From a virus, in the IMG/VR virus record IMGVR_UViG_3300048930_000724, positions 1-51,695 of that record: DNA of 51,695 nucleotides, one strand, 5' to 3'. Below, one piece after another: positions 17,223 to 25,685 of this stretch; position 1 is the first letter of the stretch; the number at the start of each line of letters is the position of its first letter. The notes beneath the pieces were generated by a model. It saw only the letters and a program-made list of their open reading frames with translations. It had not been told where the DNA came from and did not search any database. The position numbers and the translations under genes were made by a program.

Positions 17223-18060
17223 CATAGCAAGAAATGTTCGCAGTCGGGTGAGTCGCTTCTTCCAGGTAATGAGCATAGCACCGGATAACCCGCCGCAATT
17301 GAAACCTCAACAACCGAATCATCCCGTTGTAGCCGTCGCGCGCTTTCAACCGTTCCTGGCCCAGCTTGCCGACAAACTCCTTCCACTTCTTGTTCGTCCG
17401 GATGTCGATGGTGTATTCGAACGTGCCGCTCTTTTCGTCGAACGCCGTCAATTCCCGGTGGGTCAGCACTTCCGACATGCGATCGGCGATGTTCTGCATG
17501 TCCGGACTGAACAGGTCGCGATCCTTGATTTTGCCCGCGCGCCAGAGTTTCTGTTCCATGCGCGCCGCGGTCCCCTGCCAGTTCCGACGCAGCGCCAGGG
17601 CGTCCATCTCCGCGAACAACAGGTCGACTGTGCCCCGCTCGTTGAGCATCCAGTGCATCATGAATTTGCAGAAGGACGCGTAGACCGCTGTGGCCAGCAG
17701 GGGATTGCGGATGATGGCGAAGTGGCATTCGCAGTAGGACTGGATGAATTCACTCGCCTGGAAACCGCCGCTGGAAACTTTGACCGGCGGACGCAGGGGT
17801 GTCCACTCGATTACCTCCTCTGGATCTTCGTATCGAGACAGGACTGCGACTTTCCCCAGGGCTTCCCTCGAAGCCCAGAAATTACTTCCCTTGGGCGTGG
17901 CCACCGTCAATAGCTTTTCTTCCGCCACCGCCCGCATCTTGCGCGTAAGCGCAGCACCCGCACCCACCCGCACTTCCGCTAGTTCCGCATACCAGACCAC
18001 CCGCAACGGCAACCGCCAGCACGGACCAATCAATTCCCAGAGTTCAACGCGCGGGGTCAT
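17008..18060 (-). CDS. Unknown phage protein, 350 residues
   Basis: A mostly helical protein with many Trp, Arg and aromatic residues (for example YASFCKFMMHWMLNERG, about residue 130). The last 60-70 residues are acidic and disordered-looking (VEEGDESAVESEAAS). It overlaps the RNase HI stop by 17 bp and the Cys-rich gene at its 3' end. I recognise no domain. Given its place between RNase HI and the fibre block it may be a late morphogenesis or regulatory protein, but this is a guess. Confidence 0.6.
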   Translation of the reverse strand: MTPRVELWELIGPCWRLPLRVVWYAELAEVRVGAGAALTRKMRAVAEEKLLTVATPKGSNFWASREALGKVAVLSRYEDPEEVIEWTPLRPPVKVSSGGFQASEFIQSYCECHFAIIRNPLLATAVYASFCKFMMHWMLNERGTVDLLFAEMDALALRRNWQGTAARMEQKLWRAGKIKDRDLFSPDMQNIADRMSEVLTHRELTAFDEKSGTFEYTIDIRTNKKWKEFVGKLGQERLKARDGYNGMIRLLRFQLRRVIRCYAHYLEEATHPTANISCYEYDRARGKWEWYNGSRAAGPGGDPRDTSVEMRPVEEGDESAVESEAASLPGMPALQSGASDLRDTGTEPVP

Positions 18061-18511
18061 TTTCTTCCACCAAGGAAAGTCTCGCCTTTGTCGCCAATGC
18101 GTCGCATCGATTATTCATTGCGTTGTCGCCATGGCCACGCACCCAATACCACACGATTTCATAAATCATGATCAACTTATCTAACTCGCGCCACAAATCG
18201 TGATTGGGAATTTGCTGGATTCTCCCGGTGTGATCCCGCCTTTGAAAATTTTTCCTTCTCCATCCTCGTATCCAATTCGTGATTCCCTCCACTAAATATC
18301 GAGAATCGCTATAAATGTGAACATTGGCACCTTGCGGAATTGCAGATAACGCGCGTATTGCCGCCGTCAACTCCATCCGATTGTTGGTTGTTTCTTTTTC
18401 CGCTCCAAAAATTTCAATCTCTTTTCCATTCGGATTCACAATAATGGCCGACCATCCACCATTCCCTGGGTTTGGGCTGCACCCGCCGTCAGTATAAACT
18501 ATGTATGTCAT
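18044..18511 (-). CDS. rnhA: Ribonuclease HI
   Basis: 155 residues. It cleaves the RNA strand of RNA-DNA hybrids, removing primers and R-loops in the cytoplasm. All catalytic positions are visible: Asp8 in YTDGGCSPNPGNGGW, Glu47 in NNRMELTAA, Asp69 in YSDSRYL, His127 and Asp137 in RGHGDNAMNNRCDALA. Spacing matches bacterial RNase HI and the length is normal. It starts within the stop of the Xre gene (ATGA) and overlaps the next gene by 17 bp. Base composition is more AT-rich than its neighbours, which may mean later acquisition. Confidence 0.93.
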   Translation of the reverse strand: MTYIVYTDGGCSPNPGNGGWSAIIVNPNGKEIEIFGAEKETTNNRMELTAAIRALSAIPQGANVHIYSDSRYLVEGITNWIRGWRRKNFQRRDHTGRIQQIPNHDLWRELDKLIMIYEIVWYWVRGHGDNAMNNRCDALATKARLSLVEENDPAR

Positions 18512-18735
18512 TTCAACGCCTTTCGATAATCTGCAATCAACGCATCATTCCAGTTCCGCATTCCCCGCTCCAGGTGCGACACGAACATCGCACTTTTATC
18601 CATCCTCCGCGCGACCTCCCGAAGTGAAATGCTTTTTGATTCCCGTAGTCGGCGCATGGAAATCCCTATCTCGTACGGATCGTCCACCTCACCAGTGCCG
18701 CCGCAGCAGGGACATTTTCTTTGTGGTTTCTTCAT
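18508..18735 (-). CDS. Zinc-knuckle Xre-family regulator
   Basis: 75 residues. A CPCCGGTG zinc-knuckle motif (residues 8-15) precedes a Cro/C1-type HTH (REVARRMDKSAMFVSHLERG, about 38-57). Such proteins are frequent phage regulators. It is the first gene of the minus-strand block and faces the plus-strand replication genes across a 173-bp gap, a layout typical of a genetic switch. A TTGACT-N16-TTACAC candidate promoter ends about 10 bp before the ATG. Confidence 0.75.
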   Translation of the reverse strand: MKKPQRKCPCCGGTGEVDDPYEIGISMRRLRESKSISLREVARRMDKSAMFVSHLERGMRNWNDALIADYRKALK

Positions 18736-18908
18736 TCTCTCTCGGTGTAATCAAATGTAAGCACAAAGTCAAAAGTTTTTGTTGACACATCCCGCTTTCT
18801 CCCTGAAACTGTTCGCACTGAATGACTGTATCGATGGATGAACTTCTTTTGCTTCGCCTGTGTGGGCCAGCCATCCCTTGCATCGGTCTGTAACCAAATA
18901 AAACGTTT
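18736..18908. promoter_or_regulatory. Divergent control region
   Basis: This 173-bp AT-richer gap separates the leftward block from the rightward replication genes. Minus-strand candidate: TTGACT (complement of 18767-18772), 16 bp, TTACAC (complement of 18745-18750). Plus-strand candidates: TTGACA at 18782-18787 with no good -10 at the usual distance, and TTGCAT at 18878-18883 with TAAAAC at 18899-18904, just upstream of the ATG at 18909. The Xre protein is the obvious candidate to bind here. No perfect operator palindrome was seen. Confidence 0.4.
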
Positions 18909-19556
18909 ATGGGATTTGAACATTCAACCAAGTCGGGTTCGTTCTCGCTCGCTCCCGCCGGCAATCATCCGGCGCGCTGCTACGGCGTGATCGATCTGGG
19001 TCATCACCTGGAAACTTATCAAGGCAAGGAAATCGGCGAGCGCAAGAAAGCGCTGCTCCTTTTCGAGTTCCCCACCAAGAAGCACGTCTTCGATGAAAAG
19101 AAAGGTGAGGAGCCCTACACCCTGTCCATCAAGGTCACCAACTCGCTCCACGAAAAGGGCAAGCTCCGACCGCTGCTCGAATCGTGGCGCGGTGCTCCCT
19201 ACACCAACGAATCGATCAAGAAGTTCACGATCGATAAACTGATCGGAAAGACGGCACTGGCCAACGTCGCCCACAAGGACAAGACCGATGGGGACAAGTT
19301 CGCCAAGATTGTGGCGTTGACTCCCGTGCCGGATGGGATGGTGGTGCCGGACGCGATCCTGCCGACACTCCTGTTCTCGGTGGATTGGGGGCGCAACCAT
19401 GAAACCTTCAAGCTCCTGCCGAAATGGATTCAGGAGGAATGCAACAAGTGCATCGAGTGGCAGCCGAAAACCGAATCCCAATCGGAAGTGGAGAACGGCG
19501 CCCCGGACGCTGCTGGCGCTGCCGATTCCGAAGACAAGGAAGATCATCCCTTCTGA
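18909..19556 (+). CDS. SSB-like single-stranded DNA-binding protein
   Basis: 215 residues. It belongs to a phage family that opens with a Gly/Pro segment and YGVIDLGHH, contains LLESWRGAPYTNE, and ends in a long acidic tail. The last residues (EDKEDHPF) mimic the acidic Pro-Phe tip of bacterial SSB (DDDIPF), which recruits replication and repair partners. Its place as first gene of the replication block, ahead of the SbcC-like ATPase, fits. The OB-fold is inferred from the family and tip, not shown directly. Confidence 0.65.
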   Translation: MGFEHSTKSGSFSLAPAGNHPARCYGVIDLGHHLETYQGKEIGERKKALLLFEFPTKKHVFDEKKGEEPYTLSIKVTNSLHEKGKLRPLLESWRGAPYTNESIKKFTIDKLIGKTALANVAHKDKTDGDKFAKIVALTPVPDGMVVPDAILPTLLFSVDWGRNHETFKLLPKWIQEECNKCIEWQPKTESQSEVENGAPDAAGAADSEDKEDHPF

Positions 19557-19589
19557 TTCACCGGCAATCGCAACATCGTTTATTGACGT

Positions 19590-20099
19590 ATGAAGAAAAA
19601 GGAAACCAAGCCCAAAAAGGCCAAGGCAGCAAAGAAGCCTGAACCGGTAAAGATCGAGACGATTGCTGCCCGTCACGATTTCTCGGAAGCGGAGAAAAGC
19701 CAGCTTGGCTGCAAACTGGCGGAACTCACGCAGCACAAGACCCGCACCGAGGAGGAAAAGAAAGTGGTCATGGGGGAATGGTCCAACCGGATCAAATCCA
19801 TCCAATCTGAAATCAGCACGGTGTCCGGCAAAATCTCCTCCGGATTCGAGATGCGCGACACCGAATGCGAAGTGTCCTTCGACTGGAAAGCCGGGAAGAA
19901 AACCTACACCCGTAAATCGGATGGCAAGGTGATCGAAACCCGCTCCATCACCGATCCTGAACGGCAACAAAAGCTGTTCGAAGAAGAACGGGAGAAGAAG
20001 GCCAACGAACCCGCCCCGCTCAAACCCGGCGATAACATCGTCTCGGTTGAGGAAGCGGTGCGCCAGGCGGAATCATCGGCTGCTCCTGTCGAGGAATAG
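19590..20099 (+). CDS. Lys-rich coiled-coil phage protein, unknown
   Basis: 169 residues. A very basic N-terminus (MKKKETKPKKAKAAKKPEP) leads to a coiled coil (about residues 30-90) and a short beta segment containing FDWKAGKKTYTRKSDG, then an acidic tail. Proteins of this build often sit beside phage recombination genes. I know of no assigned function. The start (GACGTATGAAG) lacks a Shine-Dalgarno. Confidence 0.65.
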   Translation: MKKKETKPKKAKAAKKPEPVKIETIAARHDFSEAEKSQLGCKLAELTQHKTRTEEEKKVVMGEWSNRIKSIQSEISTVSGKISSGFEMRDTECEVSFDWKAGKKTYTRKSDGKVIETRSITDPERQQKLFEEEREKKANEPAPLKPGDNIVSVEEAVRQAESSAAPVEE

Positions 20100-20124
20100 T
20101 CCTTCCCGTAAACGAACAAACCCT

Positions 20125-20160
20125 GCCGGTGGTGACCTGTGAAATCCCGCCGGCTTTTTT
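20125..20160 (+). terminator. Possible Rho-independent terminator
   Basis: GCCGG (20125-20129) pairs with CCGGC (20150-20154), followed directly by six T residues. The loop is long (20 nt), so strength is uncertain. Its position after the Lys-rich gene and before the ATPase gene is sensible. Confidence 0.5.
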
Positions 20161-20175
20161 CCGATTATCTAATTT

Positions 20176-22089
20176 ATGAAACCTGTAAAATTATTGTGTG
20201 AAAACTTTAAAGGTCTGGACTTCGAGCATGAACTGAAACTGGTGAATATGTTCACCGGACCGAACGAGTCCGGCAAAACCGCGCGCCTCCGCGCTGCCAT
20301 TGTCGCTCTCCTCGGGCACGACCCGGAGATTGGCAAGCAACCATCCGCTACCATCGGGTTCGCCAGTGATCGGCGCATGGACATGACCATCCACATGGAG
20401 TTCGACAATGACCTGTTCATCACCCGCACCTTCAAGCGGAAGCCCAATGGCGATGTCAGCCGCACCAACAAAGGCGAGATCCCGGAAGTGCCCGCTGTCA
20501 TCTTCGATGCGGAAGATTACCTCGCGGCCACCGCCCAGGAACGCATCAAGACCGTCTTCAACCGGATCGACGTTTCCAAGATCGGCATCAAGGACGATGA
20601 CCTGATCGAGAAGCTGTCGAAGATCGAAGCGATCCCTGCCGCGGAATCCCAGAAAGCAGTCGCGGAATTGCTGGACCTCGTGAAGAAGTCGATCAATCGC
20701 CGCACCCAACTCAAGTCCACCATCCAGGCGTGGCTCGAGGAATTGGTGAAGACACTGCAGGATGCCGCCAAAGGCCAGAAAAGTTTGATGGACGGTGTCA
20801 GTGGCCAGTTGCAGGCGCTGCGTCCGCAAGGCAGAACCCCGGAATCCGCCGAAGCGAAGATCAAGGAAGTCGCGGAGAAAATTCAGAAGCTGACCCAGCA
20901 GGAGTCGGAGTACAAAGCCGCCCGGGAAAATTTCCTGCGGACCGATTCCCGCCGGACTTCTCTCCGGGAACTGCTCAAGAAACCAGCCACCGACATCGCC
21001 GCACTCGAAGCGAAGAAAGCCGCGATCGAGAAGGAATTGGGCCAGCACGAGTCCACCACCGCCTCGCTCCGCGCCAACGTGGAGGCTCTTTCCAAGGAAT
21101 GGCACCGGCTGGATTCCGGAATCAAGAAGATGCAGGCGGACATCGCTGCCTACGAATCAAAGAAGACGGACCTCGCGGAGAAGCAGAAGTGCCCGTACTG
21201 CAAATCCAACCGGCAAGGATGGAAGGAGGAGTATCGCACGGAACTGGACGCCAAGATTGAGTCCACCAAAACCCAGATCACCGAGAACACCAAGCAACGC
21301 GACCTGGTGGCGGATGAAGGACGCAAGGTGAAAGCGGACCTCGCGGCTGCGGAGAAGGCGGACGAACGCCAAACCCAGAAACAGCACGAAATCGATGTCC
21401 TGACCGACCAAATCGCCAAGGCCCGCAAAGAGGAAACAGAGCGCGCCCAGGCGGAGGGTGAACTGAAAGGACTGGACCAGATCACCGCCCCGGACGAAGC
21501 GGCTGTCAACCACCTCCGGAACGAACTGTTCCTGGCGCAACAGGAACTGACCACCCACCAACAGGCGGAAGTCGCCTACCAACAATTCATCCGCAACAAG
21601 GACCAGTTCGATGCGTCCGAGAAGAAGATGATCGAGCACCAGGTTCGCGTCGAAGTTTACAAGCAGGCCGCCGCCCTGGTCATCGCCGAACAAAAGGCCA
21701 TCGTCGCCAAAGCGTTCGACTCGATCCTCGCTCCCGCGCGCCGGTTCACAGACGGCATTATCGGCGGTCACCTGGACTACCAGAACGACGAACTCGGCAT
21801 CAGCACGGACAACGGCTGGGTAGGGCACAAGTTCATGGCCGGACGCGGCAAAGACCTCGCTTACCTCGGCCTGCAGGTCGCGCTCGCCCAGCAGTCACCC
21901 ATCAAGGTGATCGTGCTCGACGAATTCGGTGACTTCGATCACCCCACCAAAGTGCAGGTGGTGGATCGGTTGTTAGAACTTGCCAAGGAAGGGTTTATCG
22001 ATGCCGCGTTCTGCGCTGATCCCGACCCGGTTCCTTACCGGGAAATCAAGGACGAAAACTTTTTTCTCGTGGAACTTGCTGTCCGATAG
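20176..22089 (+). CDS. SbcC/Rad50-like ATPase
   Basis: 637 residues with SMC-like layout: N-terminal Walker A GPNESGKT (28-35), a long coiled coil, a zinc hook CPYC (Cys339 and Cys342) near the middle, a second coiled coil, and a C-terminal ATPase half with Walker B VIVLDEFGD (Asp582-Glu583) and a signature-like segment just before it (GRGKDLAYLGLQVALAQQ). It is shorter than SbcC and nearer to phage gp46/D13-type subunits. Those work with an Mre11/SbcD-type nuclease in recombination and end processing. No such nuclease is recognisable in the window. The start (AATTTATGAAAC) lacks a Shine-Dalgarno. Confidence 0.88.
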   Translation: MKPVKLLCENFKGLDFEHELKLVNMFTGPNESGKTARLRAAIVALLGHDPEIGKQPSATIGFASDRRMDMTIHMEFDNDLFITRTFKRKPNGDVSRTNKGEIPEVPAVIFDAEDYLAATAQERIKTVFNRIDVSKIGIKDDDLIEKLSKIEAIPAAESQKAVAELLDLVKKSINRRTQLKSTIQAWLEELVKTLQDAAKGQKSLMDGVSGQLQALRPQGRTPESAEAKIKEVAEKIQKLTQQESEYKAARENFLRTDSRRTSLRELLKKPATDIAALEAKKAAIEKELGQHESTTASLRANVEALSKEWHRLDSGIKKMQADIAAYESKKTDLAEKQKCPYCKSNRQGWKEEYRTELDAKIESTKTQITENTKQRDLVADEGRKVKADLAAAEKADERQTQKQHEIDVLTDQIAKARKEETERAQAEGELKGLDQITAPDEAAVNHLRNELFLAQQELTTHQQAEVAYQQFIRNKDQFDASEKKMIEHQVRVEVYKQAAALVIAEQKAIVAKAFDSILAPARRFTDGIIGGHLDYQNDELGISTDNGWVGHKFMAGRGKDLAYLGLQVALAQQSPIKVIVLDEFGDFDHPTKVQVVDRLLELAKEGFIDAAFCADPDPVPYREIKDENFFLVELAVR

Positions 22090-22309
22090 GTCTTTAACGT
22101 TATGGGAAAACTTTTCCTATTGTAAGCTAGGATATTCCCTCATACAACTGACCACGTAAGCACGTAAGACGTTGGCCCTCAGAAAGCCAAGAATGAACCT
22201 GAGTTTAACGATTTCCCTGTCAGCCGCGGATGTATAAGGTTGGCGCCCGCCTTCCGAATTTCTGAGCTTCCGCGTGCTGGCAGGGGATTTTTTCGAAATC
22301 AAGCCCTGT
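22090..22309 (+). other. Non-coding gap with short repeats
   Basis: 220 bp without a gene. It contains a GGAAAA-C-TTTTCC inverted repeat (around 22110-22122), a direct repeat of CACGTAAG (around 22152-22167) and a small hairpin TTGGC-N9-GCCAA. It precedes an HNH nuclease gene. It may hold a promoter or structured leader. I could not identify a named RNA family. Confidence 0.4.
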
Positions 22310-22786
22310 ATGAGCAAAACGACCCCCAGCGCCTACGCGCTCAAACTCAAGGATCCCCGTTGGCAGAGAAAGAGATTGGAGATTTTCAACAGGGATGGTT
22401 TCGCTTGTCGATTCTGCGGGAACAAAGAATCCACACTTCACGTCCATCACCTTCAATATCAATGGGGTAAAGACCCGTGGGATTACGAATCCGGTCACCT
22501 TCTAACACTGTGCGCAGACTGCCATGAAACCGAAACCGCGCTCCGTAAAGAATCTGAGCAAAAACTTTTAGAACTTCTTCGTATTACTGTATTTGCGACT
22601 GCCACGGATGTCGACGAACTAGCGAACACCATCTACATGCGCGCAAGCAACACCGGACTTCCATTCGGAACGGTTGTTTCTGCGATCGAATTTGCCCTTC
22701 GTGATGGTGAATACATAAACAGATACCTCGCTCACAGGGAACAGGTTAGGGGTAAAAAATCATCCGAAAATGGAGGCGGTAAGTGA
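22310..22786 (+). CDS. HNH endonuclease
   Basis: 158 residues from the ATG at 22310 (CTGTATGAGC). Classic HNH layout: a CRFCGN zinc pair, the VHHLQY histidines, then LCADCHE closing the second zinc pair and supplying the last His. A helical C-terminal tail follows. It could be a free-standing homing endonuclease or a replication or packaging nicking enzyme. It overlaps the next gene by GTGA, so it is not a simple insert between transcription units. Confidence 0.85.
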   Translation: MSKTTPSAYALKLKDPRWQRKRLEIFNRDGFACRFCGNKESTLHVHHLQYQWGKDPWDYESGHLLTLCADCHETETALRKESEQKLLELLRITVFATATDVDELANTIYMRASNTGLPFGTVVSAIEFALRDGEYINRYLAHREQVRGKKSSENGGGK

Positions 22787-23583
22787 GCATCCAAAGAGAA
22801 GATCTCAGAAAGGTGAACGTTATCTTTGTCCATTCCGACATTGATGACCTCGGCCTAAGTCTCTACGAATTCAGGATTTACGCCCACATCGCAAGGAGAG
22901 CGGGGGACGGGGAATGCTTCCCTTCCATTTCGGCAATTGCAAAACACTGCAAATGCTCCGAGGACACCGCCAGGGAAACGATCCAGCATTTGATCAACTA
23001 CAAGCTGATTTCCCGGGAAGATCGACCAGGAACGTCCCCCCTCTACAGGCTGACATCCTCGAAGGAGTGGAACCGGGAACTGGTTGGCACTTTTGAGTCC
23101 AAAAGGAACACCCGAAGGAGAGCACCAAAAACCGACACCCCTCCGGACATAGGGGAGGGGTTGTTTACCCCTCCGGACATAGGGGAGGGGTGCGGACATG
23201 GGGGAGGGCACCCCTCCGGACATAGGGGAGGGCACCCCTCCGGACATAGGGGAGAGGAAGTACATCCAATTAAGTTAATCCAATCTGAGGTAATCCAAGA
23301 TAGCCCCAAGGCGACGTTCCACGCCCAGTTCATCGACATCTGGTGCAGGCGATTTCAGGAGAAGTTTGGATTCAAATATTTGTTCCAACGGGACAAAGAC
23401 GGCAAAGCGGTAAAAAATCTTTCCTCTGCTGGCGAAGACCCCAAAACCCTTGTCGACATCGCTGAACGGGGTTGGTTCCTGAAGGAAAACAATTTTCTGC
23501 AGGACCAGAGCAGAACGATCTGTGGGTTTGCCAGCAAGATCAACGAGATACGAACCGCAACAACCAAAAAACAAGTCTGGTAA
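22783..23583 (+). CDS. Winged-helix replication initiator-like protein
   Basis: 266 residues, GTG start overlapping the HNH stop. The N-terminal part (about residues 25-90) is a winged helix-turn-helix (ISAIAKHCKCSEDTARETIQ, then LISREDRPG), as in phage O-type or DnaD-like initiators. A low-complexity linker (about 119-160) is encoded by a DNA iteron array. The C-terminal domain (about 170-260, WCRRFQEKFGFKYLF) resembles loader-interacting tails. The gene immediately precedes the primase-helicase. The same layout, with the origin inside the initiator gene, is known from lambda O. The initiator role is inferred. Confidence 0.72.
   Translation: MSIQREDLRKVNVIFVHSDIDDLGLSLYEFRIYAHIARRAGDGECFPSISAIAKHCKCSEDTARETIQHLINYKLISREDRPGTSPLYRLTSSKEWNRELVGTFESKRNTRRRAPKTDTPPDIGEGLFTPPDIGEGCGHGGGHPSGHRGGHPSGHRGEEVHPIKLIQSEVIQDSPKATFHAQFIDIWCRRFQEKFGFKYLFQRDKDGKAVKNLSSAGEDPKTLVDIAERGWFLKENNFLQDQSRTICGFASKINEIRTATTKKQVW
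23137..23256 (+). repeat. Iteron array, probable replication origin
   Basis: Five copies of a unit close to CCCCTCCGGACATAGGGG. The GGACAT cores lie at 23145, 23175, 23194, 23218 and 23242 (spacing 30, 19, 24, 24). The third copy is degenerate. Each unit is itself an inverted repeat (CCCCTCC / GGAGGGG). The 19-bp step shifts the reading frame, so copies 1-2 encode PPDIGEG while copies 4-5 encode HPSGHRG. The DNA, not the protein, is therefore what is conserved. Confidence 0.75.
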
Positions 23584-23589
23584 CTCATC

Positions 23590-25473
23590 ATGCTGTCGGC
23601 ATCTGAAATCAAAGTACGGCTCGCGGCGCGCGCGGGGGAAGTGGCGCGGCACCTTCTGCCCGGTGGGCGCATGGAAGCCGGCAATTGGTGCGTGGGCTCG
23701 CCCGCCGGGGAAAAGGGTGATTCCATGCGGGTCCAGATCACCGGCAGCCACGCGGGGCTCTGGGCGGATTTCGCGGGCAGCGACAAAGGCGACCTCCTGG
23801 ACCTGTGGGCGTGCGTCCGCGGGATCAGCCTTGGGCAAGCCCTCAAGGAAGCGAAATCATGGCTTGGCATTGCGGATCCCATCTCATCCGTGCCGGCCAA
23901 AAAATTCTCCCGCCCGAAACCGGAGAACATCATCCGCCTGCGCGAGACACCGGAAACCAAAGTCGAAAAGTATCTGACCGACGAACGCAAGCTGAGCAGG
24001 GACACCATCCTCAAGTTTCTCGTGGGGGCGAGGAATTCCCCGTCCGGCAAAGGGATGGAAATCGTCTACCCCAGCTTCGAGCCCGGGAAGATGGCGATCC
24101 CGGGAAAAGAGAACGAGCAGGCGATCGGGAAACTGGCATCGGTCAAATACATCGCGCTCAATCGGACACCGGATGGGAAGAAGATCATCACCCAGGAACC
24201 GAATTGCGCGCCGGTTCTGTTCGGCTGGCAGGCGTTCACTCTGGGTTCACGCACCGCCATCATCTGCGAGGGCCAGATCGACGCCATGACGTGGCACCAA
24301 TGGGGCTACGAAGCGTTGTCCGTCCCGAACGGCACAGGCGACACCGAGAACTGGATCAGCTACGAGTGGGACAACCTCGCGTGCTTCGACACCATCTACC
24401 TGTCCTTCGACATGGATGAACCCGGGATGGATGCGGTAGTCAAGGTGGCCAAGCGTCTCGGGATCCATCGGTGCCTCATCGTCAAACTGCCGATGAAAGA
24501 CGCGAACGAATGCCTGACCAAAGGGGTGCCGTTCGAGCAAATCGTCCAGGCGATCAATGGCGCGCGTGCCATCACCCCGAATGAAATCAAGAAAGCCTCT
24601 GATTTTCGCGCACAGGTCCATGCCCAGATTCGAGGCGAGGAAGAAGAAAGTGTCGGGCTGAAAACCAAACTGTTCGGACCACGATTTCGGTTGCGGCCGG
24701 CGGAAGTGACGATCTGGACGGGACACACCTCGCACGGCAAATCATCCGTGCTCAAGCAATTGATGGTGGAAGCGCTGATAGCCGGGGAAGGAGTGGCGAT
24801 CGGGAGCTTCGAGGAGAAGGGCCCGACAATGGTGAAGAAGATGGGATGCTGCATCGCCTTCAAGGGGGAGAAGGAAATCACCCATGAGGAAATGGACCAG
24901 ATCATCGACTGGATGGGGGACAAGTTGTGGATTTACGATGTGTTCGGGGTGATGAAGCGGGATCGGCTCGAGGAGTTGATGAAGTATTCCGTGCAGCGCC
25001 ATGGCGTGAAACACATCGTCATCGACTCGATCATGAAGTGCGACCTGTCGAGTGAGGATTACGAGTCACAGCGCCAGTTCCTGAACTTCCTGTGCGGGTT
25101 CGCGCATGATTACGATGTCCACATTCATGTGGTGGGGCACCCGCGGAAAATGAGCGGGGACGACACACCCCCAGGGGTGCTGGACGTGCATGGCGGCCAG
25201 GCGGTGACCGCACAACCCGACAACGTGGTGATCGTCTGGCGCAACAAGGAGAAAGAGAAGGAACGCGAAGACGGGAAGTTGCCCGATCACCGGGAGAACA
25301 CTGTGCCGGACACAGTGGTGTATGTCGGCAAGCAACGGGAAACGGGCGTGGAATTCCGGGTGAAATTGTGGATGAAGCAGAAATGCTTTCGGTTCACCCA
25401 GCATTACGGTGAGGGCCAACCCACATTCGAAGATTTCGGGATCATCCAACAACGAAGTGAAGAACCGTCATGA
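23590..25473 (+). CDS. TOPRIM primase-helicase (Twinkle/T7 gp4-like)
   Basis: 627 residues, replicative helicase with a primase-type N-terminal half. After a DNA-primase-like start (GDLLDLWACVRG, about residue 75) comes a TOPRIM domain: Glu227 in ICEGQIDAM, and Asp274 and Asp276 in FDMDEPGMD. The C-terminal RecA/DnaB fold has Walker A GHTSHGKSS (378-386), Walker B VIDSIMK (Asp479) and a motif-4-like GGQAVTAQPDNVVIVW. The N-terminal zinc finger with paired Cys residues of T7 gp4 is absent, as in Twinkle, so primase activity is uncertain. It follows the origin-bearing initiator gene by 6 bp and overlaps the next gene by ATGA. No DNA polymerase is found nearby. Confidence 0.9.
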   Translation: MLSASEIKVRLAARAGEVARHLLPGGRMEAGNWCVGSPAGEKGDSMRVQITGSHAGLWADFAGSDKGDLLDLWACVRGISLGQALKEAKSWLGIADPISSVPAKKFSRPKPENIIRLRETPETKVEKYLTDERKLSRDTILKFLVGARNSPSGKGMEIVYPSFEPGKMAIPGKENEQAIGKLASVKYIALNRTPDGKKIITQEPNCAPVLFGWQAFTLGSRTAIICEGQIDAMTWHQWGYEALSVPNGTGDTENWISYEWDNLACFDTIYLSFDMDEPGMDAVVKVAKRLGIHRCLIVKLPMKDANECLTKGVPFEQIVQAINGARAITPNEIKKASDFRAQVHAQIRGEEEESVGLKTKLFGPRFRLRPAEVTIWTGHTSHGKSSVLKQLMVEALIAGEGVAIGSFEEKGPTMVKKMGCCIAFKGEKEITHEEMDQIIDWMGDKLWIYDVFGVMKRDRLEELMKYSVQRHGVKHIVIDSIMKCDLSSEDYESQRQFLNFLCGFAHDYDVHIHVVGHPRKMSGDDTPPGVLDVHGGQAVTAQPDNVVIVWRNKEKEKEREDGKLPDHRENTVPDTVVYVGKQRETGVEFRVKLWMKQKCFRFTQHYGEGQPTFEDFGIIQQRSEEPS

Positions 25474-25685
25474 TTGTCGAACACAAAACCACCGAGAATC
25501 TCCGGGACGATATTGACTGCCTGTTCTGCGCGTATTGCCACGAACGGTTTTGTGATCCACGAGAACATCCGGACCTGGTCCTGCCAGTGATCGAGATACA
25601 CCAGACAAGCGAAAACATTTTTCTCCACCGCAACTGCGTGGTGGCATTCGCCAGCCGCATCCTCAACGAATTTGAAAAGCTGTGA
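25470..25685 (+). CDS. Small zinc-binding protein
   Basis: 71 residues with a CLFCAYCHERFC cluster (about residues 17-28) and a later HRNC, a plausible single zinc site. Coupled on both sides (ATGA with the helicase, GTGA with the methyltransferase). Function unknown. Confidence 0.6.
   Translation: MIVEHKTTENLRDDIDCLFCAYCHERFCDPREHPDLVLPVIEIHQTSENIFLHRNCVVAFASRILNEFEKL

Noticed and set aside
18732-18923. A 63-codon minus-strand ORF ending in an ATGA overlap with the Xre gene
   Set aside because: The overlap is tempting, but it covers the divergent promoter region and the start of the SSB-like gene, and the peptide shows no motif.
18924-19970. A 348-codon minus-strand frame
   Set aside because: Antisense shadow across two well-packed plus-strand genes; Phe/Leu/Arg-rich low-information protein.
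22090-22786. Group I intron carrying an HNH gene
   Set aside because: No split host gene flanks it and the HNH gene is translationally coupled to the next gene.
23137-23256. CRISPR-like repeats
   Set aside because: Units lie 19-30 bp apart with no spacer-sized unique sequence and inside a coding frame; they fit iterons.
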